In this document: in pieces, positions 20,654 through 27,895 of the stretch
Numbering within the stretch: the stretch's first letter is position 1
How the letters are laid out: each line of letters begins with the position of its first letter
NCBI GenBank assembly: GCA_963738325.1
Contig: CAVTWD010000025.1
Coordinates: forward strand, 1-64,000
Source of the DNA: CAVTWD01 sp963738325
GTDB taxonomy: Bacteria > Actinomycetota > Acidimicrobiia > Acidimicrobiales > Ilumatobacteraceae
Reading direction: 5' to 3'
DNA length: 64,000 bases
Made by a program: the position numbers and the translations under genes
The notes under the pieces: generated by a model
Told to the model about the DNA's origin: nothing
What the model saw: the letters and a program-made list of their open reading frames with translations, nothing else
Databases searched by the model: none

Positions 20654-21376
20654 CTATGCAGCAGCGAGCACCGGCCGCGCGATCACCACGACGTTGCTGA
20701 AGTAGTGATGGGTGCTGTAGTTGAACCGTCCTCCACACGTGATGAGGATGAGCGCGGGTGGCCCGTCGCGCGCGAACACCTGGCTCACCGGCAGCTGCGA
20801 CTTCAGGATGAGCCGCCGCTCGACCACGATGAAGGCCCGCTGCGACCCATCCGCATAGCCGACGCGCACGGTCATGCCCGGCTCGACCGAGCCCAGCCGG
20901 AAGAACACGCCGAGGCGCCCGTTGTAGTCGACATGGCCGGCCAGCACGGCCGAACCGGCCTGCCCAGGCGCCGGACCGTACTGGTACCAGCCAACCACGT
21001 TGGCGACGCCGGGCACGGCGAGCTCGCCCGTGGTCGGCACGACGCCGACGGCGACGACCGGACCGTCGATCCGTGCGCCGTCGACGGTGATCCGCACCGG
21101 AGGAACGGACGGCCGTTGGTTCAGAGAGCCGAGTTGGGCTGGGACCGTCCCGAGTTGCGTCGTCGGAGCGCTGGGGACGGTCGCCGCGGGCCGCGCCGGC
21201 GACTCGACAGGCCTGGTCGGCATCGGTGTTGTTGACGCCGTCGTGGACGCCGTCGCCCACCACGACGGGCCCTCGTCGGTGGCGTTCGCGACCCTCACGC
21301 CTGCGTTGGTGCACAGGCCGAGCACGGTGGCGACGCACACCGCCGACGCCACCGTCGCCCGGCACCAGAGTCTCAT
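20654..21376 (-). CDS. Class F-type sortase
   Basis: Secreted transpeptidase with an N-terminal signal/anchor (ATVASAVCVATVLGLCTNAG) and a Thr/Pro linker. The catalytic domain has His in VLAGHVDYNGRLGVFFRL and Cys in LILITCGGRFNYSTHHYFSN; an Arg follows as in GGR. The short TCGG form and lack of a downstream extension fit class E/F. Its ATG overlaps the stop of the DUF4397 gene as ATGA, so the two are co-expressed. It should cleave a sorting signal on a surface protein, but no LPxTG-type protein is visible in the window. Confidence 0.82.
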   Translation of the reverse strand: MRLWCRATVASAVCVATVLGLCTNAGVRVANATDEGPSWWATASTTASTTPMPTRPVESPARPAATVPSAPTTQLGTVPAQLGSLNQRPSVPPVRITVDGARIDGPVVAVGVVPTTGELAVPGVANVVGWYQYGPAPGQAGSAVLAGHVDYNGRLGVFFRLGSVEPGMTVRVGYADGSQRAFIVVERRLILKSQLPVSQVFARDGPPALILITCGGRFNYSTHHYFSNVVVIARPVLAAA

Positions 21377-22209
21377 GCCGTGGTCGGAGCCCGCCCGCGC
21401 CTCGACCACGGCACGACTGCGCCGATCAACAGCAGCACCCCGACCGCACCCAGCGCGTACAGGGTCCAGTTGGGCCCGTCGTGCGTCGCGGCCAAGCCGC
21501 TGTTGCCCGTCTGCACGGCCAGCGGTGCGGACTGGAGTCCGGCGACGCGCTCTTCGATCCAGCCGAGGGTGTTGTCCTTGGCCGAACCGATGAGGTACAG
21601 GAAGTGCGCCGTGCCCTCCTGCAGCTGCACGTCCTGCGAAGCTGCAAGCGGGGTCGTGCTGTGGACCGCGTTCACCGCGACCGTGTAGCTGCCCGCGCCG
21701 ACCTGTTGCTCGGACTGTTGTGGGTTGGTGAGCCCGGTGGCCAGCAACCGGTTGCTGAGCCGCACATCGATCGGCGGTGCGGCCGCGTCGTGACGGAACA
21801 CCAGCCGGCTGCCGCCCGCCGCGATCCGGCTCACATCGTCGTCGTACTTCGTCACCGTCGGCTGCCCGGCGGCGGAAAGGTGGACGACCGCCGAGATGCG
21901 TTCGCCAGGGGCGAGAACGACGTCCCATGACAGCACCGGTGGCGAGGTGGCGGGCGCGCCCGAAACCCGAACGTCGACCCGGTGGTGTCCGGCCGGAACA
22001 TTCAGTGGCCCCGCCGTCCGTTCCGGTTCGAAGGTCTTGAGCACGGAATGGCCGTCGAGATAGACGTCCGCCACGAGCCCGCGCACACCGTGAACGATGG
22101 TGACCACAGCGGGGGGAGAAGATTGCGCGCTGGCTGTGGCCGCCATGGCAAGCGACGCCGACACCACCACTGCAAGCGCGCCCACCGCCCTCCCGATCCG
22201 CCCGCTCAT
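21373..22209 (-). CDS. Secreted DUF4397 protein with C-terminal membrane anchor
   Basis: Signal peptide SGRIGRAVGALAVVVSASLAMA with cleavage near ATASAQS. Then a DUF4397 beta-sandwich (VTIVHGVRGLVADVYLDG) and a second sandwich-like half. A C-terminal helix (LYALGAVGVLLLIGAVVPW) is followed by basic residues. That end resembles a sortase substrate tail, but the residues before the helix (ATHDGPN) are not LPxTG. ATG 22209 has GGAGG 11 bases upstream; ATG 22227 is an alternative. Overlaps the sortase gene by 4 bases. DUF4397-sortase pairs recur in actinobacteria, and a surface structural role is likely. Confidence 0.78.
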   Translation of the reverse strand: MSGRIGRAVGALAVVVSASLAMAATASAQSSPPAVVTIVHGVRGLVADVYLDGHSVLKTFEPERTAGPLNVPAGHHRVDVRVSGAPATSPPVLSWDVVLAPGERISAVVHLSAAGQPTVTKYDDDVSRIAAGGSRLVFRHDAAAPPIDVRLSNRLLATGLTNPQQSEQQVGAGSYTVAVNAVHSTTPLAASQDVQLQEGTAHFLYLIGSAKDNTLGWIEERVAGLQSAPLAVQTGNSGLAATHDGPNWTLYALGAVGVLLLIGAVVPWSRRGRAPTTA

Positions 22210-22286
22210 GTCCGCCTGCACCTCCATCGGGGCTCCGCCGCCGCCGGCTGGGCTAGAGCATTGGAGAACGCGACGGGCGTCTCGCA

Positions 22287-22306
22287 AATAGGTCAAAAGG
22301 CCTATT
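22287..22306. promoter_or_regulatory. Inverted repeat in the divergent DUF4397/VWA promoter region
   Basis: AATAGGTC-AAAA-GGCCTATT forms a near-perfect 8-bp dyad (one mismatch) centred about 45 bases before the VWA-like gene and about 90 bases before the DUF4397 gene. It is one of the few AT-rich stretches nearby. The string CCCGATGA follows it, which is reminiscent of a sigma-28-type -10, but the spacing is short. An operator shared by both surface operons is plausible. Confidence 0.35.
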
Positions 22307-22341
22307 GCCCGATGACGGGGCGACACAAACCGTGTGAACCG

Positions 22342-24282
22342 ATGCGAGTGGCCGGGCGGGCGCTACTCCCCGTGTTCGTGATTGTCGGCGTCCTCGCGGC
22401 TGCCTCACGGCCCGTGGCCGCAGTCGTCGATCGGCTCCAGGTGTTGTCGGTTGACGCCTCCGCGGTGCCGCGGATTTCGCTCGTCGTCGCGGTCCCTGAG
22501 CGCTTCAACGGAACGACACTCGCCGCGAGCGCGTTCGGCGTGTCCCAACGCGGGAAGCGACTCGCGACGCGAGTCACGCCGATCCCGCCTTCGTCACGAT
22601 CCGTGGCAATCGTGCTCGATAACGGCAGCGGGGTGAGCCAACGCGCCTTCGACGCGGAGCGCGGGGCTGCGGTGGAGCTGATCCGCGGCTTGGAACGCGG
22701 CACGCGCGTTGCGATCATCACGTCGACCGCGCCATACGTCGCATCCCGCTCGACGCAGGACATGGCCCACGCCATGGCCACGATCGGGGCGCTGCGCCTC
22801 GGACGCGCGCGTCGCCTCGACATGGCGGCGGCGGCGGCGGCGAAGGTGGTCGGCGGGGCGCCCCACGTGACTGGGCGCGTCGTGCTGTTCTCGGCTGCCG
22901 CCGGCGGCGGCCTCGAGCGGGTGGTGCCGGCCCCAGCCACGCCGGTCGCGGTCCTGGCGGTCAGCGGAGGCGTACCGCCGACGATCCCGCCTGCGGACCT
23001 GCGCATCGCGACGGCGAACACGGATCTGCTGGCCGCCATCGACAACGTGACCGCGGAGCTCACCGGCCAGTACCGACTCGACGTGCAACTGAGCGGTCAG
23101 GACTCGAGCCCGCTCGTCGTGGGTCTGGTCGTGGGCGGCCGGAGCTTCAACACGTCGGCCGCGCTGCCGGTCGGGGCGGTGGTCACGACGACCAGCGCGC
23201 CGGCGACGACGCTGGCGCAGCCGTCGCTTCCCGCCGTTGCCCCGACCGTCGGTGGCGCGCCCCGGCGCGGCGAACGACTCGTCTCGTCGCCGCGGTTCTG
23301 GCTGTTCGTCATCGGAGACGTCGTCGCGCTCGCGGTGTTGATCGTGTCCCTGCGATGGCGCCGGCGTCGTCGCGCCGCACGCCGGCGCGAAGCGAGCATC
23401 GACATCACAAGGAATTCCGCGGCACTCGTTGGCGAGCCGGAAGTTGGCGTGCAGGATGTCACGGATCCTGGCGTCGTGGAGGCGGAAGCTATCCCCCCGG
23501 AGCTCGATCGCGACGCCCTCGTCGACGAGCCTCCGGAGCCCGATGCCCCGGAGCCCGAGCCCGTCGCGACGTTGCAGGCCACGGCGCCAACCCCCGAGCC
23601 CGTCGCGACGTTGCAGGCCACGGCGCCAACCCCCGAGCCCGTCGCGACGTTGCAGGCCACGGCGCCAACCCCCGAGCCCGTTGCGACGTTGCAGGCCACG
23701 GCGCCAACCCCCGAGCCCGTCGCGACGTTGCAGGCCACGGCGCCAACCCCCGAGCCCGCCACCACAGCGGGGGCCGAAGTTTTGAGCTCGCAGTCGCCCG
23801 CGAGCTCCGCGGGGAACGGTCGCCGACTCGGAGAGATCCATCTGGTCCGCTCCGCACTCGCCCCCGCCCGCTGGACGCTCGTCTCGGGCGTCAACCATCG
23901 CTGCTCGGAGGAGCCACCGGCAGCCGGACCGGGAACGGAGGCCGAGCCGGAAGCAGTCGTGGAACACGCCGCCGAGCCTGAGCCTGAGGTCGAGGTTGAG
24001 CCTGAGGGCGGATCGGAACCGGAGCAGGCAACCGATGAGGCTGACACGGGGTTCGGCCCGTCGATCTCGGAGGAGACGAGCGAGGCGGAACTCGACGAGC
24101 ACTGGCCCGCCACCTCGTCCGACACCATCCAGGCGGCGCCCGACGACGGCTGCCAGCCCAGCGGATCGAACGGCACGAGCGAAGCGGCCGCCGAGGCATC
24201 GCATTCCCCGCGGCCCGCGGTGATCCGCCGCTATCCCGTCGGGATGGCGCCGATCCGCCCGAGGCCGACGCCGTCCGCCTGA
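22342..24282 (+). CDS. VWA-like membrane protein with repeat-bearing acidic tail
   Basis: N-terminal signal (ALLPVFVIVGVLAAASRPVAA). A VWA-like domain of about 220 residues follows with a MIDAS-like loop VAIVLDNGSGVSQRAF (DxGSG, variant of DxSxS) and GRVVLFSAAAGGG. One membrane helix lies near residues 320-340 (FWLFVIGDVVALAVLIVSL) with a following Arg-rich stop-transfer. The long tail is Pro/Glu-rich and contains five copies of EPVATLQATAPTP. Start ATG 22342. Divergent from the DUF4397-sortase operon, so probably part of the same surface module. A metal-dependent adhesion function is inference; the imperfect MIDAS weakens it. Confidence 0.7.
   Translation: MRVAGRALLPVFVIVGVLAAASRPVAAVVDRLQVLSVDASAVPRISLVVAVPERFNGTTLAASAFGVSQRGKRLATRVTPIPPSSRSVAIVLDNGSGVSQRAFDAERGAAVELIRGLERGTRVAIITSTAPYVASRSTQDMAHAMATIGALRLGRARRLDMAAAAAAKVVGGAPHVTGRVVLFSAAAGGGLERVVPAPATPVAVLAVSGGVPPTIPPADLRIATANTDLLAAIDNVTAELTGQYRLDVQLSGQDSSPLVVGLVVGGRSFNTSAALPVGAVVTTTSAPATTLAQPSLPAVAPTVGGAPRRGERLVSSPRFWLFVIGDVVALAVLIVSLRWRRRRRAARRREASIDITRNSAALVGEPEVGVQDVTDPGVVEAEAIPPELDRDALVDEPPEPDAPEPEPVATLQATAPTPEPVATLQATAPTPEPVATLQATAPTPEPVATLQATAPTPEPVATLQATAPTPEPATTAGAEVLSSQSPASSAGNGRRLGEIHLVRSALAPARWTLVSGVNHRCSEEPPAAGPGTEAEPEAVVEHAAEPEPEVEVEPEGGSEPEQATDEADTGFGPSISEETSEAELDEHWPATSSDTIQAAPDDGCQPSGSNGTSEAAAEASHSPRPAVIRRYPVGMAPIRPRPTPSA
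23557..23751 (+). repeat. Five tandem 39-bp repeats inside the VWA-like gene
   Basis: Units 23557-23595, 23596-23634, 23635-23673, 23674-23712 and 23713-23751 each encode EPVATLQATAPTP. They are nearly identical at base level; unit 4 has GTT for GTC. A partial sixth begins GAGCCCGCC. Length is a multiple of three, so copy-number change keeps the frame. Confidence 0.95.
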
Positions 24283-24473
24283 CCCGGTTCGAGCCGCCGT
24301 TCCCACCAGGGCCGCGACAGTGCTCGCACCGGGGATGATGTCCCTCGGCATTGACGCGACCACGATTGCGGAGGCAATGGGGTCTGCGACGATCCGACGC
24401 TCTCTTTCATGTCCCGGGTCACGATGGCGGCCTGAGGCACCCGTGGGCGGTCGGAACCTGCGCCAGGTGAGTG

Positions 24474-24548
24474 CGGTCCGTACGGGATTTGAACCCGTGA
24501 CCTCTGGATTGACAATCCAGCGCGCTGACCAGCCTGCGCCAACGGACC
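24474..24548 (-). tRNA. tRNA-Asp (anticodon GTC)
   Basis: Minus strand folds as a full cloverleaf: acceptor GGTCCGT/ACGGACC, D arm GCGC...GCGC, anticodon stem CTGGA with loop TTGTCAA (anticodon GTC), T arm ACGGG-TTCAAAT-CCCGT. Discriminator base is G, as expected for Asp. The 3' CCA is not encoded. Confidence 0.95.
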
Positions 24549-24693
24549 GAGCCACCTTCGGCAGAAGAGACAACCTACTCTGCACGGTCTCGGCGGCTCG
24601 ATTGGTAAGTGCCCCACGACGCCGCCACCGCGAGCAGGACGGTGGCCACGAGCTCGACGCGATGCGCCCGCCTGTCGTGCGCTTCCATCGCGC

Positions 24694-25260
24694 CTAGATG
24701 AACGCGTTCACGGCTCTCGCGATCACCAGACCGATCACGGTGAGAGAGATCAGCGACTGCAATGCCATCGTGAGCTTGGCTCACGCGCTCATCGGCATGA
24801 CGTCAGTCGGGCTGAAGGCCGTACTGGTTGTGATGCCGAGGATGAGGTAGTCCACATATCTGGGTCGCCAGCCGGCCGGGGCCATCTCGGTTTCAACTGC
24901 TGGGAGAACGCGAAGTCTGGGAACCGCCGCTCCCGGCGGTAGCGAGCGAGCGGCCCTCCGGAGTCCAGCTCCCAGTAGCGGAGGCCGAAGACGAGCGCGT
25001 TCCGAGCCAGATGAGGGCGCCAGAGGCGAGCAAGGAGTCCGCCGACTGCGTCACCTTGCTCCCCTCGACCAGATCGACGGCAATCAGCGCGCCGAGCAGC
25101 GCGATCTCGAGCCCTGGCACGAGCCAGTCCGGGCCCAACGCCTCGCGGTGCGGTTCGCCGACCCGCAACACGACGGGGACCACGATGAACGACAGCACCA
25201 CGGCGATGGGCCAACGCGGTTCGATGTGAACACTTCGTCGTCACGTGGCGGCTGCGGTTC
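24694..25260 (-). pseudogene. Remnant of a DUF1345/ion-channel-like membrane protein
   Basis: Pieces in several frames line up as one membrane protein: VVLSFIVVPVVLRVGEPHRE, LEIALLGALIAVDLVEGSK, RNALVFGLRYWELDSGGPLA, YVDYLILGITTSTAFSPTDV, and SLISLTVIGLVIARAVNAFI. The order matches a family whose last helices carry AFSPTD and end ARAVN. At least three frameshifts are needed. A TGA also stands where the family would have an aromatic or basic residue (MSA-stop-AKLTMALQ, TGA near 24783-24785). The combination of shifts and nonsense codon suggests decay rather than read error. The N-terminus is not clear. Confidence 0.6.
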
Positions 25261-25837
25261 AGGGCCCCGGATTCGTACCACTCCGGCGACCACGGCGCGA
25301 CGGTACCCCTGCCACACAACAAGCCCTCGCTGGCACCACCCAATGGTCGACCCCCACGATCGCAGGTACCGACGCAGCTCCGCCCATCACATTCCGAGAC
25401 GGGCACAAAGCCGCTTCACACCGACCCTGCTGTCCGCCTCGGGGCTGTGAATGGTGGGCTTCCTCAGCAACGCGTCATGCTGCGGCTTGCTCAGGAGGGT
25501 CCAGTGGCGGACGATGGAACCGTGCTGGATGACGACCCTGTACTGGCCAGGCCGCTCACGATCCTCCCCGTGCCATGTCACCGTCGGTTTCCTGTAGGTC
25601 GGGTTCCTGGTTGCCATCGTTGTGTCGTTTCGTGGTCGTGTGCGCGGAACGCCTCCGCGCCTGAAGTGATGAGGCGCCTGTCCCGCGAGCTCCATGCTCG
25701 GCGACGACCGCGAAGTCTCGCCGCCGACTGGACATGCCTCCTCGTCAGTTGAACGTCGTCCGTTCGCGGCGAGTTCCTTCACCTGCCGGCAGTGCGGCTG
25801 GGGTGCGAGACTGACCACTGTCGCGTGGGCGAAGGGC
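25261..25837. other. Stretch without a confident gene
   Basis: No family-like protein was found on either strand here apart from one weak ORF (25387-25617). Codon pattern is irregular and no promoter, terminator or RNA fold was recognised. It separates two decayed genes and looks like eroding DNA. Confidence 0.4.
25387..25617 (-). CDS. Possible small basic hypothetical protein
   Basis: ATG 25617 opens a 76-residue frame (MATRNPTYRKPTVTWHGEDR start) that is basic with no Cys, membrane or known motif. The upstream extension of the same frame looks non-coding. I do not recognise it. It lies among decayed genes and could be a remnant or a chance ORF. Confidence 0.25.
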   Translation of the reverse strand: MATRNPTYRKPTVTWHGEDRERPGQYRVVIQHGSIVRHWTLLSKPQHDALLRKPTIHSPEADSRVGVKRLCARLGM

Positions 25838-26627
25838 ATGAGCCACGGTTACGTCTACGATCATGCGTGGTCGAGCGAGCGCCAGCGATTGGCCGGTCTG
25901 GAGTGGGCTCTTGATCCCGGCACTCACCGACATCTCATCCGACTTGGCCGTCGGCCCCGGCTGGCGTTGTTTGGAAGTGGGGGCCGGCGGGGGCGCGGTC
26001 GCCGTCTGGCTGGCCGAGCGCGTGGGGCCTGAGGGGATGGTGGTCGCCACCGACCTGGACACCGGGTTCCTCGAGGCTGAAGCGCGCCAGCATGCGGGGC
26101 TGCAAGTGCAGCGACATGACATCACGACCGACGACTTGCCGACCGGTTTCGACGTGGCTCACGCCCGATGGCTGATCGAGTGGCTTCCGGATAAGCAGGC
26201 GGCCCTGTGACGCATGGCCGCCTCCCTCCGTCCGGGCGGAGTCATGCCGGTGGAGGAACCCGACTTCGTCACGATCTATGAGGCCGCCGAGCCCGCCGCT
26301 CTCCGTCGGGTCACGCTGGCGGCGATGCGCGAGCTGGAGGCCACCTGCCCCATCGACTGCGAGTACGGACGTCGGCTCTTCGGTGATCTCGACACCGTCG
26401 GGCTGGTCGACCTCGGCGCCGAGGGTCGCTGCCCAGTCGTCCGCGGTGGGACACCACCGGCCGCCGACTTTCTCGGTCTCACGTTGGAGAAGCTCCGCGA
26501 CGTTCTCATCGAGAACCGGCGGGTCAGAGAGCACGAGTTCGCGGAGGCCCTGGCCGCGTTGCGAGCCCCGGGGGCCACGATCGTGATGCCGATGACGGTG
26601 GCCGCCTGGGGCCGACGCCCGTCCTGA
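25838..26627 (+). pseudogene. Class I SAM-dependent methyltransferase, disrupted
   Basis: Starts MSHGYVYDHAWSSERQRLAG at ATG 25838 after GAAGGG. SAM motif I CLEVGAGGGAVAVWLAERVG and motif II acidic residue MVVATDLD follow; post-I region FDVAHARWLIEWLPD. Motif III-like SLRPGGVMPVEEPDF comes after the break. A frameshift lies near 25945-25960. An in-frame TGA at 26208-26210 sits where CGA (Arg) would continue AAL-RRMAASLRPGG in the same frame, so a single C-to-T change gives the stop. About 262 residues would be a full-length enzyme. Substrate unknown. Confidence 0.65.
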
Positions 26628-26684
26628 CTCGCTTCGTCATGCGGCGGCCGGCGAGCGCGAGACGGTCCGGCCAACTCGTGGAGG

Positions 26685-26954
26685 TCACCCGCGTGGGATC
26701 TCGGCGCCGATGCGCCGACGCACCAGCTCGACGATCTCTCGCGGCTTCGCGTGCCGCCCGAGGGCCTTCTTCGAGAAGATCAGTTCACCGTCGAGCGACA
26801 CCTCGAAGCGTCCTTTGGACGACGGCACCAGCTCGATGATCTCGATGATCGGCGCCCATCCGGTGAGAAGTTCGTCCGTCAAACTGACGGCGCGCGGTAT
26901 GTAGTTTCAAGGGATGCAGAAGTCGATCAGGAACCGGTGTCTCGGATCGAGCAT
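26685..26954 (-). CDS. SelW/Rdx-family selenoprotein with in-frame UGA (CxxU)
   Basis: Read from ATG 26954 the frame gives MLDPRHRFLIDFCIP, then TGA (26909-26907), then NYIPRAVSLTDELLTGWAPI and on to the stop at 26685. This is exactly the Rdx redox motif C-x-x-U/C-x-Y-x-P-R-A with the second Cys position as UGA, so Sec is predicted at residue 16 of 89. The rest (GRFEVSLDGELIFSKKALGR) matches the SelT/SelW/SelH thioredoxin-like fold. A hairpin with the right geometry follows the UGA. If UGA were a stop, only a headless fragment from TTG 26882 would remain. Function: thiol-based redox protein. Genes for Sec insertion (selA, selB, selC, selD) are not in the window. Confidence 0.8.
26876..26890 (-). 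promoter_or_regulatory. Candidate bacterial SECIS hairpin
   Basis: Minus-strand CCGTCA-GTT-TGACGG: six perfect base pairs with a GUU loop, starting 16 bases after the UGA and with the apical loop 22 bases away. Published bacterial SECIS rules ask for a G in the first two loop bases and 16-37 bases between UGA and loop; both hold. Confidence 0.65.
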
Positions 26955-27160
26955 GGTCTTGCTCTCGTGGTCGCGGGTCTCCTGGGCAGGCTAACCAGCA
27001 TGGCCCCGGGCGGTGGAGGCAGCCGGAACCGTCTGGCGCTGCTGTTGATCCCGTCCGGTCCCGACCGATGGGCCATCGGCTCGGTCGGTTCGGCCTGGCT
27101 GGTTCCGGCCACTCGCGGCGCGTCTACTGTCCTGTCCGCCGCGATCCAGGAGGTGCGGAC

Positions 27161-27712
27161 ATGGCCATCGATACGTTCATGGCGTACGTCGGCGTATACG
27201 GCAACGTGGCCGACGCGGAATCGGACTACGAGCTCGTCAAGGACCTGCACACCGAGGCCGGGTTGATCGACGCCTACGACGCTGCCGTCATCGAGCGCAA
27301 CGAAGGCGGCAAGGTCAAGATCACCAAGAAGCACGAGACACCGACTCGTGTGGGCGGTGTCCTCGGCGGCGGCATCGGCCTGGCCACCGGTCTCGTCGTG
27401 GCGATCTTCCCCTTCGCGGCGATCGGCGGTGGACTGTTGGCGGCGACGACAGGTGGCGGGGCCATCCTCGGAGCAGTGGCCGGTCACGCCGCCGCCGGAA
27501 TGAGCCGGAAGGATCTGAAGGAGCTGGGCGAACAGCTCGACGAGGGCCAGGCTGGGCTCGTGGTGGTCGCCGTCTCGGACATGGGCGCCAAGGTTGAGGC
27601 GGCGATGGAGAAGGCCGAAAAGCTGGAGAAGAAGGAGATCAAGGCGGACAACTCCGAGATCGAAAAGGACGTGAAGGAAGCCGAGAGCGAGGCCAAGAAG
27701 GCCGGCTCCTGA
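27161..27712 (+). CDS. DUF1269-like membrane protein with glycine-rich core
   Basis: ATG 27161 follows AGGAGGTGCGGAC, a near-perfect ribosome-binding site. The N-terminal half (FMAYVGVYGNVADAESDYEL) has the DUF1269 beta-alpha pattern. The central hydrophobic, Gly-rich stretch (VLGGGIGLATGLVVAIFPFA and GGAILGAVAGHAAAGM) suggests membrane insertion or a glycine zipper. The C-terminus is a long charged Lys/Glu helix. 183 residues. The family is widespread in actinobacteria and of unknown function, sometimes stress-linked. Confidence 0.75.
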   Translation: MAIDTFMAYVGVYGNVADAESDYELVKDLHTEAGLIDAYDAAVIERNEGGKVKITKKHETPTRVGGVLGGGIGLATGLVVAIFPFAAIGGGLLAATTGGGAILGAVAGHAAAGMSRKDLKELGEQLDEGQAGLVVVAVSDMGAKVEAAMEKAEKLEKKEIKADNSEIEKDVKEAESEAKKAGS

Positions 27713-27895
27713 CTCTCAGACGCTTCCCAGAAAGGGCGGTGCCCCCCGGGCGTGCCCGATCGTGCGGCCGCCGATTCCGCGAACCGTCGCGGCGTTTCGC
27801 GCTCGATCACACCTGAGTCCGGGGTGGTCCGGGACCATCGACCCTGGGATTGGCCACTCGGGTCTGGTTACTGTCGGCCAAGGAAGGGGGACGCG

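Noticed and set aside
21373..21500. LPxTG sorting signal in the DUF4397 protein
   Set aside because: The residues before the terminal helix read ATHDGPN; no LPxTG or close variant is present.
23557..23751. CRISPR array
   Set aside because: Units are contiguous with no spacers, in frame, and code for a Pro-rich repeat inside a gene.
24283..24700. Integrated element attached at tRNA-Asp
   Set aside because: No integrase, no duplicated tRNA 3' end and no direct repeat were seen near the gene.
24780..26212. General recoding of TGA as a sense codon
   Set aside because: Dozens of genes here end cleanly in TGA with overlapping starts. Only the SelW site has a SECIS-like fold; the other two in-frame TGAs are best read as mutations.
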